Below, one piece after another: positions 14,788 through 22,259 of a DNA stretch of 40,756 nucleotides (its first letter is position 1; each line of letters opens with the position of its first letter). Below the pieces are notes generated by a model. The model did no database searches. It saw only the letters and a program-made list of their open reading frames with translations, and was not told where the DNA came from. The stretch is from Kiritimatiellia bacterium (GTDB lineage: Bacteria > Verrucomicrobiota > Kiritimatiellia > RFP12 > UBA1067), in NCBI GenBank assembly GCA_017962315.1, contig JAGCVN010000114.1, forward strand, positions 1-40,756, read 5' to 3'. A program made the translations under genes and the position numbers.

Positions 14788-16272
14788 ATGCGACTCACAA
14801 GACTTCACTTTCTTCGCGGTCTTTCCGTCTCTCTTGGATTGAGGCTGTTCGGAGGCGGACGGCTTCTCGCCGCGCCGCAAGGCTGGAAACCGCCGAAACG
14901 CCCGAACCTCGTTCTGGGCGCGGTGAGCGATACGCACCTTCGCACGTCGATAGACGGAAAGACGCCCGGAAAGGCCTGGCCGCACAAGTATTTCGCCACC
15001 GCGTTGCGGTATTTCCGCAAGCAGAATGTGGATGCGGTCATCCACTGCGGCGACTTCGCCCACCGGGGACAGACGCGGGAGATGGAGTTTCATGCGGAGA
15101 TCTGGGGGAATATCTTTCCGGGGAACCGTGCGTCGGACGGGCATGTGGTGGAGAAACTTTTCGTGAACGGAAACCACGACGTGGTCGGCGGCACGTACGG
15201 GGTCGAGTTCAGGGCAGACAAGATCTATCCGGATCCTACCGAGTTGGCGAAACATCTTCTCGTCACGGAAATGGCGGCGAACTGGGAACGCATCTGGGGG
15301 GAACCCTTTGAAGAGGTCTGGCACAAAGAGGTGAAGGGGTATCATTTCTTTGGGCGGCACTATGCGGAAAACGAAAAGCGGATGGAGCGGAAGATGGCGA
15401 GATGCGTGAGAATCGCTGCCGCGAAGGATGGATTCGCCAAGGGCACGCAGCCCTTTTTCCTGCTCTCGCACGTCCGGCCGCACGAGGAGTTTGTCAAGGC
15501 GCTCCGTCCCTACCGGAACGCCGTCGGGTTCTTCGGGCATAACCATCACAGCGCGTCGGACTGGAACAACCTGCACTTCTTTCATGGAGGCACGTTCCCG
15601 TTTATCCAGGTCCCCTCGTGCGAACCGAGGGGAAGCGGGGCATTGGACGGAATGAGTTGGCACGGTTCGAAGGCGGAACTGTGCGGGTTGGAGGCGGTCG
15701 GAAAATGCCGGCAAGGATATGTCGTGCGCGTGTACGACGAGATGATGGTCATCGAACGCCGCGAATTCGGCGAGGGGGGCAGCCTCGGACCCGATTGGAT
15801 CCTGCCGCTCGGTCGTTATGCGCCGCATCCCTTCGAGATGGCGGAATTGCGAAAGCAGATCGGCTCGCCGCAGTTCCGCGAAAACGCGCAACTCGCGATA
15901 AGTGAGACAGTTGCCCCCGTCCCGCCGATTGACGTGCCGGTCAAGGCGAAGGATGCGCCGCAACCCGCCCCCGAACCGGTGGTGAAAGTGGAGATTCCGT
16001 TGGCGAACGGCAATTCCGCGTCGCGGGTGTTGGCGTACGACGTGGAAATCGATGCCGGCGGGGCGGTACCGAAAATCTACCGTAGCGTCTTTGCCAAAGG
16101 ATGCAACATGGGGATCGGACATGAACCGGACGGAGGCGTCACGACGTTGTTTGTCCCGAGAGCGAATCTTCCCCGGCAAGGGGAGATCACGATTTCCGTC
16201 CGCCCCCTTTCTTCGCTCGGGACATCGGGGAAAGCGATTACAAAACGCATCAAGTTAAGCGGGGGCTGTTAG
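14788..16272 (+). CDS. Second exported metallophosphoesterase with C-terminal extension
   Basis: A 494-aa protein starting MRLTRLHFLRGLSVSLGLRL, a secretion signal resembling a degenerate Tat leader (TRLHFLRG). The phosphoesterase blocks are AVSDTH near 46, HCGDFAHRG near 86, NGNHD near 125, LSHVRPH near 223 and FGHNHH near 244. After about residue 375 comes a Pro/Val/Lys-rich linker (PVPPIDVPVKAKDAPQPAPEP) and then a beta-rich domain of about 90 residues, perhaps for binding or anchoring. The start is chosen at 14788 because it follows AAGGA and lies 4 bp after the previous stop; a longer upstream frame would overlap that gene by 140 bp. It is a paralogue of the preceding enzyme but clearly diverged. 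Substrate unknown. Last gene of the operon before the repeat-rich gap. Confidence 0.88.
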   Translation: MRLTRLHFLRGLSVSLGLRLFGGGRLLAAPQGWKPPKRPNLVLGAVSDTHLRTSIDGKTPGKAWPHKYFATALRYFRKQNVDAVIHCGDFAHRGQTREMEFHAEIWGNIFPGNRASDGHVVEKLFVNGNHDVVGGTYGVEFRADKIYPDPTELAKHLLVTEMAANWERIWGEPFEEVWHKEVKGYHFFGRHYAENEKRMERKMARCVRIAAAKDGFAKGTQPFFLLSHVRPHEEFVKALRPYRNAVGFFGHNHHSASDWNNLHFFHGGTFPFIQVPSCEPRGSGALDGMSWHGSKAELCGLEAVGKCRQGYVVRVYDEMMVIERREFGEGGSLGPDWILPLGRYAPHPFEMAELRKQIGSPQFRENAQLAISETVAPVPPIDVPVKAKDAPQPAPEPVVKVEIPLANGNSASRVLAYDVEIDAGGAVPKIYRSVFAKGCNMGIGHEPDGGVTTLFVPRANLPRQGEITISVRPLSSLGTSGKAITKRIKLSGGC

Positions 16273-16560
16273 AGAAAGGTTTGACGCAAAACCTCCATTT
16301 GCATCAATCGGACCCTCCATAAGCCAGTACATGACCTGTGTCTTAAAACATCCTTGCTCCATACGTATTTTTTTATGCCGCGTCATATTGCCGTCGAGGT
16401 CGCATGATGTCTCACGCAGAGGCGCAGAGACTTCCTGTATGCATGTGTATTGATTACGATTGTTTGAGAGATATGTATTGGCTATCGCGTTGCCGGATGA
16501 AATCGTCATACGTATACGCCTTCTCTGTGTTCTCTGCGTCTTACCTGTAAGTTCGATTAA
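16273..16560. other. Intergenic DNA with CTCTGTG/CTCTGCG-type repeat fragments
   Basis: No gene is evident. It contains TCTCACGCAGAGGCGCAGAG near 16410-16430 and CTTCTCTGTGTTCTCTGCGTC near 16520-16540. Both belong to the CTCTGTG/CTCTGCG repetitive motif found between genes in many environmental bacteria. A related string, CTGCGCCTCTCTCGTGAGAC, recurs near 39780. Confidence 0.6.
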
Positions 16561-16728
16561 TGACAACCGAAACAACTTGTAAAGACAACATCCTTCTTTC
16601 GCCGCGCAACAGCGCGGCGTTTTCATAACCGCGCATGGTTGTGCGCGGAAGAAGCAAACGTTGTTTTTAAGTTGTTCATGTTGTTTTCAGAAACTTACCC
16701 CCATCTACATTCCCGCGCGCAGCGAGGG
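16561..16728 (-). repeat. Right arm of the about 170-bp hairpin-rich repeat (inverted partner at 11290-11457)
   Basis: Read on the minus strand this is the second copy of the repeat. The hairpins are CGCCGCGC/GCGCGGCG at 16600-16619, CCGCGCA/TGCGCGG at 16629-16648 and the REP-like palindrome at 16712-16728. Stems two and three match the left copy while the loops differ. Similarity ends abruptly after TGACAACC at 16561. Confidence 0.9.
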
Positions 16729-16771
16729 CGGGGTGCTTGCCTATAAAATGCCATTTATCCTTATGAATGCT

Positions 16772-16953
16772 CCCGTGCGCAGCGCGGTCGGATCGCTCTG
16801 TGTTAATTTTTTTGTACACACGTTCCTTCCTACCGTCCGGCTTGCCGCGCACCGCAAGGGCGGCGGGGACGCCGTCTTTCCCTTCTCCGTGCCTCCGTGG
16901 CTCTGTGTGAGACAAAAAGTTATCCACATTTGCATTCCCGCGCGCGGCGCGGT
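16772..16953 (-). repeat. Two further REP-like palindromes in the same orientation as the right arm
   Basis: A palindrome at 16772-16788 (CCCGTGC, GCA, GCGCGGT) and one at 16937-16953 (CCCGCGC, GCG, GCGCGGT) repeat the core seen at 16712. The last carries the conserved right flank GGGAATG, then TGGATAACTTTTTGTCTCAC on the minus strand. With the arm this makes three head-to-tail copies within 250 bp. Confidence 0.8.
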
Positions 16954-16995
16954 CGGTCCGCTTTGTGTGAGAAAACAACTTTCCCCGGCGTTTCC

Positions 16996-17220
16996 GCCCT
17001 CAGGCTTGACGCTCGCGATGATCCACATGGCGCGGAAGAACATGCCGAGAACCATGCGGCCCGATTTCGACTGCGTCTTGAAGAACCCCCGCCAGATTCC
17101 GCGCGGCGCGTATGTCCTTTTCGTGCATGAGCGTGACGATTCTCGCTATGGCCGCCGCGCCGGCAAGGGAAAGGATAAAAACGTCCAGAGCCTTGATGTC
17201 ATTGCCTCATCGGAGCTTGA
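16996..17220 (-). pseudogene. Possible frameshifted remnant of a small membrane protein
   Basis: On the minus strand one frame reads ALDVFILSLAGAAAIARIV, followed by TLMHEKDIRAA, a convincing membrane helix plus charged loop. A shifted frame continues WRGFFKTQSKSGRMVLG and then MFFRAMWIIASVKPEGG, a second hydrophobic segment. Neither frame has a good start, and stops interrupt both. This could be a decayed membrane-protein gene lying just downstream of the secreted zincin gene, or chance hydrophobicity in GC-rich DNA. The rest of the gap up to 17368 shows nothing I can identify. Confidence 0.3.
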
Positions 17221-17368
17221 TGCAGAAGGAAGCTGCAAACCCCTCCTTCTCGCCATCTGCAGGCTAGGCCGCGCGGCCTGGCGGAATCCGCAAACCCACA
17301 TCGGTACGCCAGAGGGATTTAGTGGTCACCGTATGCCAAATCCGCGCCTCCGACGTAAGGTTGAAAAT

Positions 17369-18937
17369 CTACTGTTTCTTCCAGTAGTTCGCGAAATCTT
17401 TTTGGAAGGTCTTGAGATCGATTCCCTCGAAGGCTTTCCGTGTGGCGGCCAGCGGGTCCTTGCATTCGCGTAGCGCGTCGCGGTAGTCTTTCAGGATCGT
17501 CGCGTACGGCGACCCCGGCTTGATGCCCTGGCGCAGATACCAGACCAGACCCCAGGCGACGGCGTAGTTCACCGAGCGGTCTTTGTCCGAACCCGAATAA
17601 AACGCCTTGTGGTCTGCCTCCAGGACAAACGGGATGCGGGATGCCGCATAGATCGTGCTTTCCTTGAGTACGCGCATCCGCCACGTTTTCTCGAACACCG
17701 GTTTCGCGCCCGTGCGGAATTTCCCTCCTTCGTAGAAACAGGCGTGGCCTTCGTTGAACCACATCGCGTTTTCAATCATCGAGGAGGCGTAGAACAAATA
17801 CTGGTGGAAACCCTCGTGCTGAATGGTATGCACGATCTCCTTTTTGAACCGGTCGGAAGCGAGGATGACCAGTTCGCGCTTCATCGGAACCCAGCAGCCG
17901 CAGCTCCACTCGATTCCCTTTCCAACGTAGGACTGGTATTCTTCCTGGCTTTCAAAAATCCGCACGACGTTCACTTCGGCATTTTCTTCATACGGCGGGA
18001 TCAACTTTTTCATATTCTCGCGTAGGACTGGGAGCGCCGTCTTCAGGGAGCGGATGAGCGTGTTTCCCGCCTGGGACCGGATGTTGGCGAGGATGATGTA
18101 GTCTTTGAGGTCGGCCGCCCACCATCCCTTCATGTTGGCAATACTCGCGCGGGCGGCGTCTCGGGAAGGAGAGGAGGGAATGGGCGTGGCCGTCTTTGCC
18201 GCCGTCGGTCCCGTCTGCCTGGGGGTCGATACGGGGATTGCCCGGAGGTTGGCGAGGAACTGCGTCTCGAAATTTTTCTCCGCTTTCTCCGCCTGGCTGC
18301 CTTCCGCCAACTCGATGACCGCGCAGAACCAGGGCGTGGGCGTGCCCCCCGGGCGTTTCACGCGGAACAACCAGGCAAGTCGACGCGGGGAAGTCCGTTC
18401 AAGCGGAACGCTGTATGCGGCGGAGACGCTGAAGCCCGCTTTGACGGCGTTCGGCGTCCGGACGCTCAGTCCGGTGAACCGCTCAACCCAGGCTGCCGCT
18501 TCTTCCGGCTGTAGTTTGGCACTGACGACCAGGTCGCGATAGGATTCCTGAAAGGTCTCCCGTTTGATCAGCCGCGACGGGACGCCCTTTAGGCTTAGCG
18601 AAACACCGAAGTCGGATGGCGGGATGCCCGCTTCGATCTTGGCCAGGGTAAAACCGTTGCCGCTTCCGTCGATCCATTGTCCGACGGTCTGTGCGTTACG
18701 CCAAAGCTCTTCGACGGAACAGAGGTCTTCCGTCCATTGCTTTTCCCCGCGTGTGTAGGTGATGGGGTAGACGGTCGGCGAGGACGGAGGCGCGGGCTTG
18801 GAATCCGCCAGCGTCCGGAAACGAAGTCCGATCGCGGGGTAGGGTTTGTCCGCGCGGAACGCCGGCGCGGCGGCCTCCGCCGTCATAAACGCCAGCACAC
18901 CGCACGCGAGGGCAAGGATGTTTCGGAAAGGAATCAT
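17369..18937 (-). CDS. Secreted zincin metallopeptidase (DUF1570/gluzincin-like)
   Basis: A 522-aa protein. Residues 1-23 (from MIPFRNILALACGVLAFMTA) are a signal peptide. The first 230 or so residues form a beta-rich domain without a recognised family. A Thr/Pro/Ser linker follows near 235-260. The C-terminal half is a zinc peptidase: HEGFH (HExxH) near 370, then WFNEGHACF about 20 residues later, whose Glu is the third zinc ligand of the gluzincin type. DUF1570-like proteins are common in Planctomycetes and related phyla; substrate unknown. The ATG at 18937 overlaps the fmt stop by 4 bp (ATGA) and has GGAG upstream; an ATG at 18949 is an alternative adding four residues. It is the last gene of the purH-domain to fmt operon. 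Confidence 0.85.
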   Translation of the reverse strand: MIPFRNILALACGVLAFMTAEAAAPAFRADKPYPAIGLRFRTLADSKPAPPSSPTVYPITYTRGEKQWTEDLCSVEELWRNAQTVGQWIDGSGNGFTLAKIEAGIPPSDFGVSLSLKGVPSRLIKRETFQESYRDLVVSAKLQPEEAAAWVERFTGLSVRTPNAVKAGFSVSAAYSVPLERTSPRRLAWLFRVKRPGGTPTPWFCAVIELAEGSQAEKAEKNFETQFLANLRAIPVSTPRQTGPTAAKTATPIPSSPSRDAARASIANMKGWWAADLKDYIILANIRSQAGNTLIRSLKTALPVLRENMKKLIPPYEENAEVNVVRIFESQEEYQSYVGKGIEWSCGCWVPMKRELVILASDRFKKEIVHTIQHEGFHQYLFYASSMIENAMWFNEGHACFYEGGKFRTGAKPVFEKTWRMRVLKESTIYAASRIPFVLEADHKAFYSGSDKDRSVNYAVAWGLVWYLRQGIKPGSPYATILKDYRDALRECKDPLAATRKAFEGIDLKTFQKDFANYWKKQ

Positions 18938-19932
18938 TGCGCACTCCATGGTATGCTCCCAAAACGGTCTCCGGTCTGTAACGCGCGCCCCTGCAAGAAA
19001 GCGTGCCCGTCCATCCGGGTCCCGCCCTCCGGCTGGAGTACGGTCAGGAGGAGCGGTCGCCCGCCGGTCCGCACAACCGGGCCCCGTTTGGTGATGAGGC
19101 AGATCTGCCCCGGCACGAATTTGTCGTAATCAGGAGGAAACTCCTCCAGCACCTTGCAGAAGAGGACTTTCAGGTAACCGCTGTGCTTGGGACGCTTGAA
19201 ACGTTCGGGCAGGTAGGTGTAGGCGCCCGGCCAGATTTCGTAGGCGCGGATCTGCCGTGAAATCGCCATCGCGGTTTTCTGCCAGTCGATCAATCCGTCC
19301 GTCTTCTGGATTTTCGGCGCATACGTCGCCAGCGAGTGGTCTTGCGGTGTGGGGGCGAGCGGTTCGCCGTACTGAAGTTTCAGAAGCACGGCGCACATTG
19401 CGCTCGCACAGGCGGTGGCAAGGTTCGCCATGCCGCTCACGGCGCCTTCGTCCCTGGCGATTGGCTGGATACGCTGCTTCAAGATGTCCCCATCGTCCAG
19501 CCCCGGCGCCATCTGCATAATCGTCACGCCGGTCGCGTATTCGCCGTCGAGGATCGCGGCCTGGACGGGGGCGGCGCCTCGATACTTGGGCAAGAGCGAA
19601 AAATGTCCGTTGATGCAGCCGTACTTCGGAAGGTTGAGCAGTTCGCCCTTCAAGATCTGTCCGAAGGCCACGACAACGATCACGTCAGGCCTCAGGTCGG
19701 CGATCTGCTTGACCGCTTCGGGAGCGTTGACTTTTTCGGGCGTGAGGATCGGTTCAAGTTTCCTGTCGATCGCGAACTGGCCGCAAGGGCAGGGAAGGAG
19801 TTTTTTCCTGCCCCGTCCGTGCGGGCGTTCCGGCTGTGTCACCACGCCGACAACTTTTAACTCCGGATAGCGCAGGATCTGTTCGAGAACTTTGGCAGAC
19901 GCATCGGATGAACCCATGAAAACAATACGCAT
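18934..19932 (-). CDS. fmt: Methionyl-tRNA formyltransferase
   Basis: Fmt formylates Met-tRNAfMet using 10-formyl-tetrahydrofolate to make the initiator tRNA. The protein is 332 aa, slightly over the usual length. It starts MRIVFMGSS. The catalytic triad aligns by position with the E. coli enzyme: N108 and H110 in CINGHFSLLPKYRGAAPVQ, and D146 in TGVTIMQMAPGLDDGD. The C-terminal OB-like domain follows from about 205. The ATG at 19932 overlaps the fumarase beta stop by one base (TAATG); upstream in-frame codons belong to the fumarase gene. Fmt usually sits with def (peptide deformylase), which is absent here; instead it lies between fumarase and a secreted peptidase. Confidence 0.96.
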   Translation of the reverse strand: MRIVFMGSSDASAKVLEQILRYPELKVVGVVTQPERPHGRGRKKLLPCPCGQFAIDRKLEPILTPEKVNAPEAVKQIADLRPDVIVVVAFGQILKGELLNLPKYGCINGHFSLLPKYRGAAPVQAAILDGEYATGVTIMQMAPGLDDGDILKQRIQPIARDEGAVSGMANLATACASAMCAVLLKLQYGEPLAPTPQDHSLATYAPKIQKTDGLIDWQKTAMAISRQIRAYEIWPGAYTYLPERFKRPKHSGYLKVLFCKVLEEFPPDYDKFVPGQICLITKRGPVVRTGGRPLLLTVLQPEGGTRMDGHAFLQGRALQTGDRFGSIPWSAQ

Positions 19933-20510
19933 TACGCATCCTCCTTCCCCAACGCTTCCAGCCGGGCGGCGGAAGCTTCCCGCACCTTGGCGAACAGGTC
20001 GCCCCCGTGCGCGTCCATCCCGACGACCGCCTCCAGTCCTTCGACTTCCCATTCCCAGCAGGCTTCGGTCGCGCCGAACGTTTCCAGAAAATGCACTCCC
20101 GCGACACGCCGTATCCGCCGGGCCGTCAAGGCCGCCGCGCCGCCGACGGCTTGCAGATAGACGCAGCCGAAACGGCGGCAGGCTTCCAGCGTGTTCGCAC
20201 CCATCCCCCCTTTGCCGATTATGACGCGGATTCCGAGGCGCGCAATGGCATCCGCTTCATATGGCTCTTCCCGGATGGAAGTCGTCGGACCGGCTGCGAC
20301 GATGCGCCAGCTGCCGCCTTCCGGGACGACGACGGGTCCGCAGTGGAACAACGCCCCGTCGCGCAAATCGACCGGACATTCACCTCCATCGGCGAGGAAT
20401 TTGTGAAACCGGTCGCGTCCGGTACAGACACGCCCGGACACGCGCACGGCGTCCCCCGCGTGAAGGTTTCGCACAACGGTTTCCGTAAAGGGATAACGTA
20501 CTTCAATCAC
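19932..20510 (-). CDS. Class I fumarate hydratase (or tartrate dehydratase-like) beta subunit
   Basis: A 192-aa subunit of an iron-sulfur hydro-lyase of the fumarase class I/tartrate dehydratase family, which interconverts fumarate and malate. It corresponds to the C-terminal half of FumA. FHCGPV is at 55-60, GPTTSIREEPY at 74-84 and GKGGM at 99-103, followed by LETFGATEACWEWEVEGLEA. The GTG at 20510 overlaps the alpha-subunit stop (GTGA) and is preceded by AAGGAGG, so translation is coupled and stoichiometric with alpha. Two-subunit class I fumarases are typical of anaerobes, in line with the pta/etf fermentation genes elsewhere in the window. Fumarase is preferred over tartrate dehydratase, but sequence alone does not settle it. 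Confidence 0.92.
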   Translation of the reverse strand: MIEVRYPFTETVVRNLHAGDAVRVSGRVCTGRDRFHKFLADGGECPVDLRDGALFHCGPVVVPEGGSWRIVAAGPTTSIREEPYEADAIARLGIRVIIGKGGMGANTLEACRRFGCVYLQAVGGAAALTARRIRRVAGVHFLETFGATEACWEWEVEGLEAVVGMDAHGGDLFAKVREASAARLEALGKEDA

Positions 20511-21379
20511 AGTGCGCCTCCTTCCGTTTTGAGCGTGACGGTGTGGCGGCGGCACGCCCAGCAGCAGTAGGCGACGGTCACAAAGTACGAAGCGGGCAGA
20601 CGCGGGCGTACCGCGATTTTGACGCCCAGCAACGTGGTCTTTCCGCCCAGTCCCATCGGGCCGATTCCAAGACTGTTCGCCTCGCGTAGCACACGGCGTT
20701 CAAGTTCCGCCAAAGCGGGGTCAGGCGAGTCGTCGCCCAACGGACGCAGCAACTGCTCCTTCGCGGCGAGGTAGCCCTCCGCCCGGTCGCCCCCGACGCA
20801 GACGCCGAGGATGCCCGGTGCACAACCATATCCCTGGGCCTCCCAGGCGGCGCGGAGGATACAGCGGCGGACGCCGTCCAGATCGCGTCCCGCGCCGAGT
20901 TCGCCGTCGGGCAGGCTGAATTGCCGGCTCATGTTCTCGCTGCCCCCTCCTTTCTGGAGGAGCGAGACGGTCACGGCTTTCGCATCGGGATCCGCCCGGA
21001 AGTGGCAGACCGGCATTTCGCCGGGGAGGGCGTTGGAGTCGATCGACGCGCCGGTGAGGGTGTCGATCGTGTTGCGCCGGAGCCATCCGTTCGCGGTGGC
21101 GCGTTCGGCGGCGGCCTCCGCCGCTTTGCGCAAGGAGACCTCGTCCGTTCGAGGCGGGACGGTGAAGAAAAAGGTGGGCGTCCCGGTGTCCTGGCAGACG
21201 GGCGTCGCCCCGTCGCGGGCGAGATGCGCGTTTTCCAGCAGCGCATCCAGAACCTGGAGCTCCGCGGGGGACGTTGCGGCCGCACGGGCGGAGACGAGCG
21301 CGGATTCGACGTCCTCCGGAAGGCAGGAGGTGTTGATGCGGATCAATTCCGCCAGCTGGTCTGTGACGGTTCGGTTCAT
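20507..21379 (-). CDS. Class I fumarate hydratase (or tartrate dehydratase-like) alpha subunit
   Basis: A 290-aa subunit carrying the [4Fe-4S] cluster. Candidate cluster cysteines are C62 in VCQDTGTP, C186 in YGCAPG and one of C272/C273/C276 in YCCWACRRH. KGGGSEN at 143-149 and LGIGPMGLGGKTTLLG at 237-252 are further alpha-subunit signatures. The ATG at 21379 overlaps the PHP gene stop by 4 bp (ATGA); the longer upstream open frame is antisense noise inside that gene. It forms a heterodimer with the next gene product. A labile cluster makes the enzyme oxygen-sensitive, in line with an anaerobic host. Confidence 0.94.
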   Translation of the reverse strand: MNRTVTDQLAELIRINTSCLPEDVESALVSARAAATSPAELQVLDALLENAHLARDGATPVCQDTGTPTFFFTVPPRTDEVSLRKAAEAAAERATANGWLRRNTIDTLTGASIDSNALPGEMPVCHFRADPDAKAVTVSLLQKGGGSENMSRQFSLPDGELGAGRDLDGVRRCILRAAWEAQGYGCAPGILGVCVGGDRAEGYLAAKEQLLRPLGDDSPDPALAELERRVLREANSLGIGPMGLGGKTTLLGVKIAVRPRLPASYFVTVAYCCWACRRHTVTLKTEGGAL

Positions 21380-22254
21380 TCGCTCAGGTAGACACAGGGG
21401 TTGGATTTGCCGCCGATCGCGTCGAGCAGCGGCGGCAGGTAGTCGTCCGGGACGTTCAAGGAACCGAATCCTGACCCGAGCCGGATGTCGGGTTTCGGGA
21501 TGCCGTGGTAATCGCTGCCGCCGGTCGGGAAGAGCCCGTTTGCGGCGGCGCAACGCAACAGGTGTTCCACCTCATGGGCACGTGTGCAGGCGTTCCGCAC
21601 CTCTACGCCGTCCAGTCCCCATCCCTTCAGGAGGCGGATCGCCTCTTCGACCTCTGCTGGATCGTTCGACCATTGGAACGGGTGGGCGAAGACGGCTGCG
21701 CCGCCGGCTTCGTGGATAAGGCGGATGCTTTCGTCCGGATACAGCTTGTAGCGCGTGACGTAGGCGGGTGCGCTTTCGTCGAGATACTGCTCAAACGCCT
21801 CTTCGATGGACGCGACCGCACCCCGGTTGACAAGGGCCTGGGCGATGTGGACACGCCCCACGACCGTCTCGCCGGCGCAGTCCTGCACCTCCGCCATCGT
21901 CACTTCGACGCCCAGCTCGTTGAGTTTTTCGACAATCCGCTCGTTGCGCCAGTCGCGCGCGTCCAGCACGCGTTGGAGCGCGTCGGAGAGTGCCGGGCAG
22001 TCTTCGCTCACGCCGTAACCGAGGAGATGGACGATGCCGCCCCCCAGCTTCTCTGTATCGACGCTGAGCTCGACACCCGCGATGCCGGTGAGGTTGCGGG
22101 CGCGACACGCCGCAAGAAATTCCTCCGCCCCTTCCATGCTGTCGTGGTCTGTGAGCGCCAGCGCGGAGAGCCCGCGCTCCGCCGCCGCTTCAACGATTTC
22201 GGCCGGCGTGTCCGAACCGTCGGAAAAGGTGGAGTGGATATGGAGATCAATCAT
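21376..22254 (-). CDS. PHP-domain phosphoesterase (RNase AM / nucleoside-bisphosphate phosphatase-like)
   Basis: A 292-aa cytoplasmic metal-dependent phosphoesterase. PHP motifs are in order: HIHSTFSDGS at 5-14, LTDHDSMEG near 34-42, a GVELS motif near 60, FAHPF near 192 and GSDYHG near 247. The long insert between the second and third blocks is typical of YciV/TrpH-type enzymes that remove nucleotides from RNA 5' ends or dephosphorylate 3',5'-bisphosphonucleotides. It begins 5 bp after the IMP cyclohydrolase stop, with no clear Shine-Dalgarno, so re-initiation is likely. Exact substrate not decidable here. Confidence 0.88.
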   Translation of the reverse strand: MIDLHIHSTFSDGSDTPAEIVEAAAERGLSALALTDHDSMEGAEEFLAACRARNLTGIAGVELSVDTEKLGGGIVHLLGYGVSEDCPALSDALQRVLDARDWRNERIVEKLNELGVEVTMAEVQDCAGETVVGRVHIAQALVNRGAVASIEEAFEQYLDESAPAYVTRYKLYPDESIRLIHEAGGAAVFAHPFQWSNDPAEVEEAIRLLKGWGLDGVEVRNACTRAHEVEHLLRCAAANGLFPTGGSDYHGIPKPDIRLGSGFGSLNVPDDYLPPLLDAIGGKSNPCVYLSE

Positions 22255-22259
22255 ACGGT

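Noticed and set aside
11290..16728. Composite transposon flanked by inverted insertion sequences
   Set aside because: The arms are about 170 bp, encode no transposase, and no target-site duplication was recognised; annotated as an inverted repeat pair only.
16661..17473. Plus-strand open frame of 270 codons in the repeat-rich gap
   Set aside because: Its first half translates REP-like repeats and its end overlaps the zincin gene antisense; no family resemblance.
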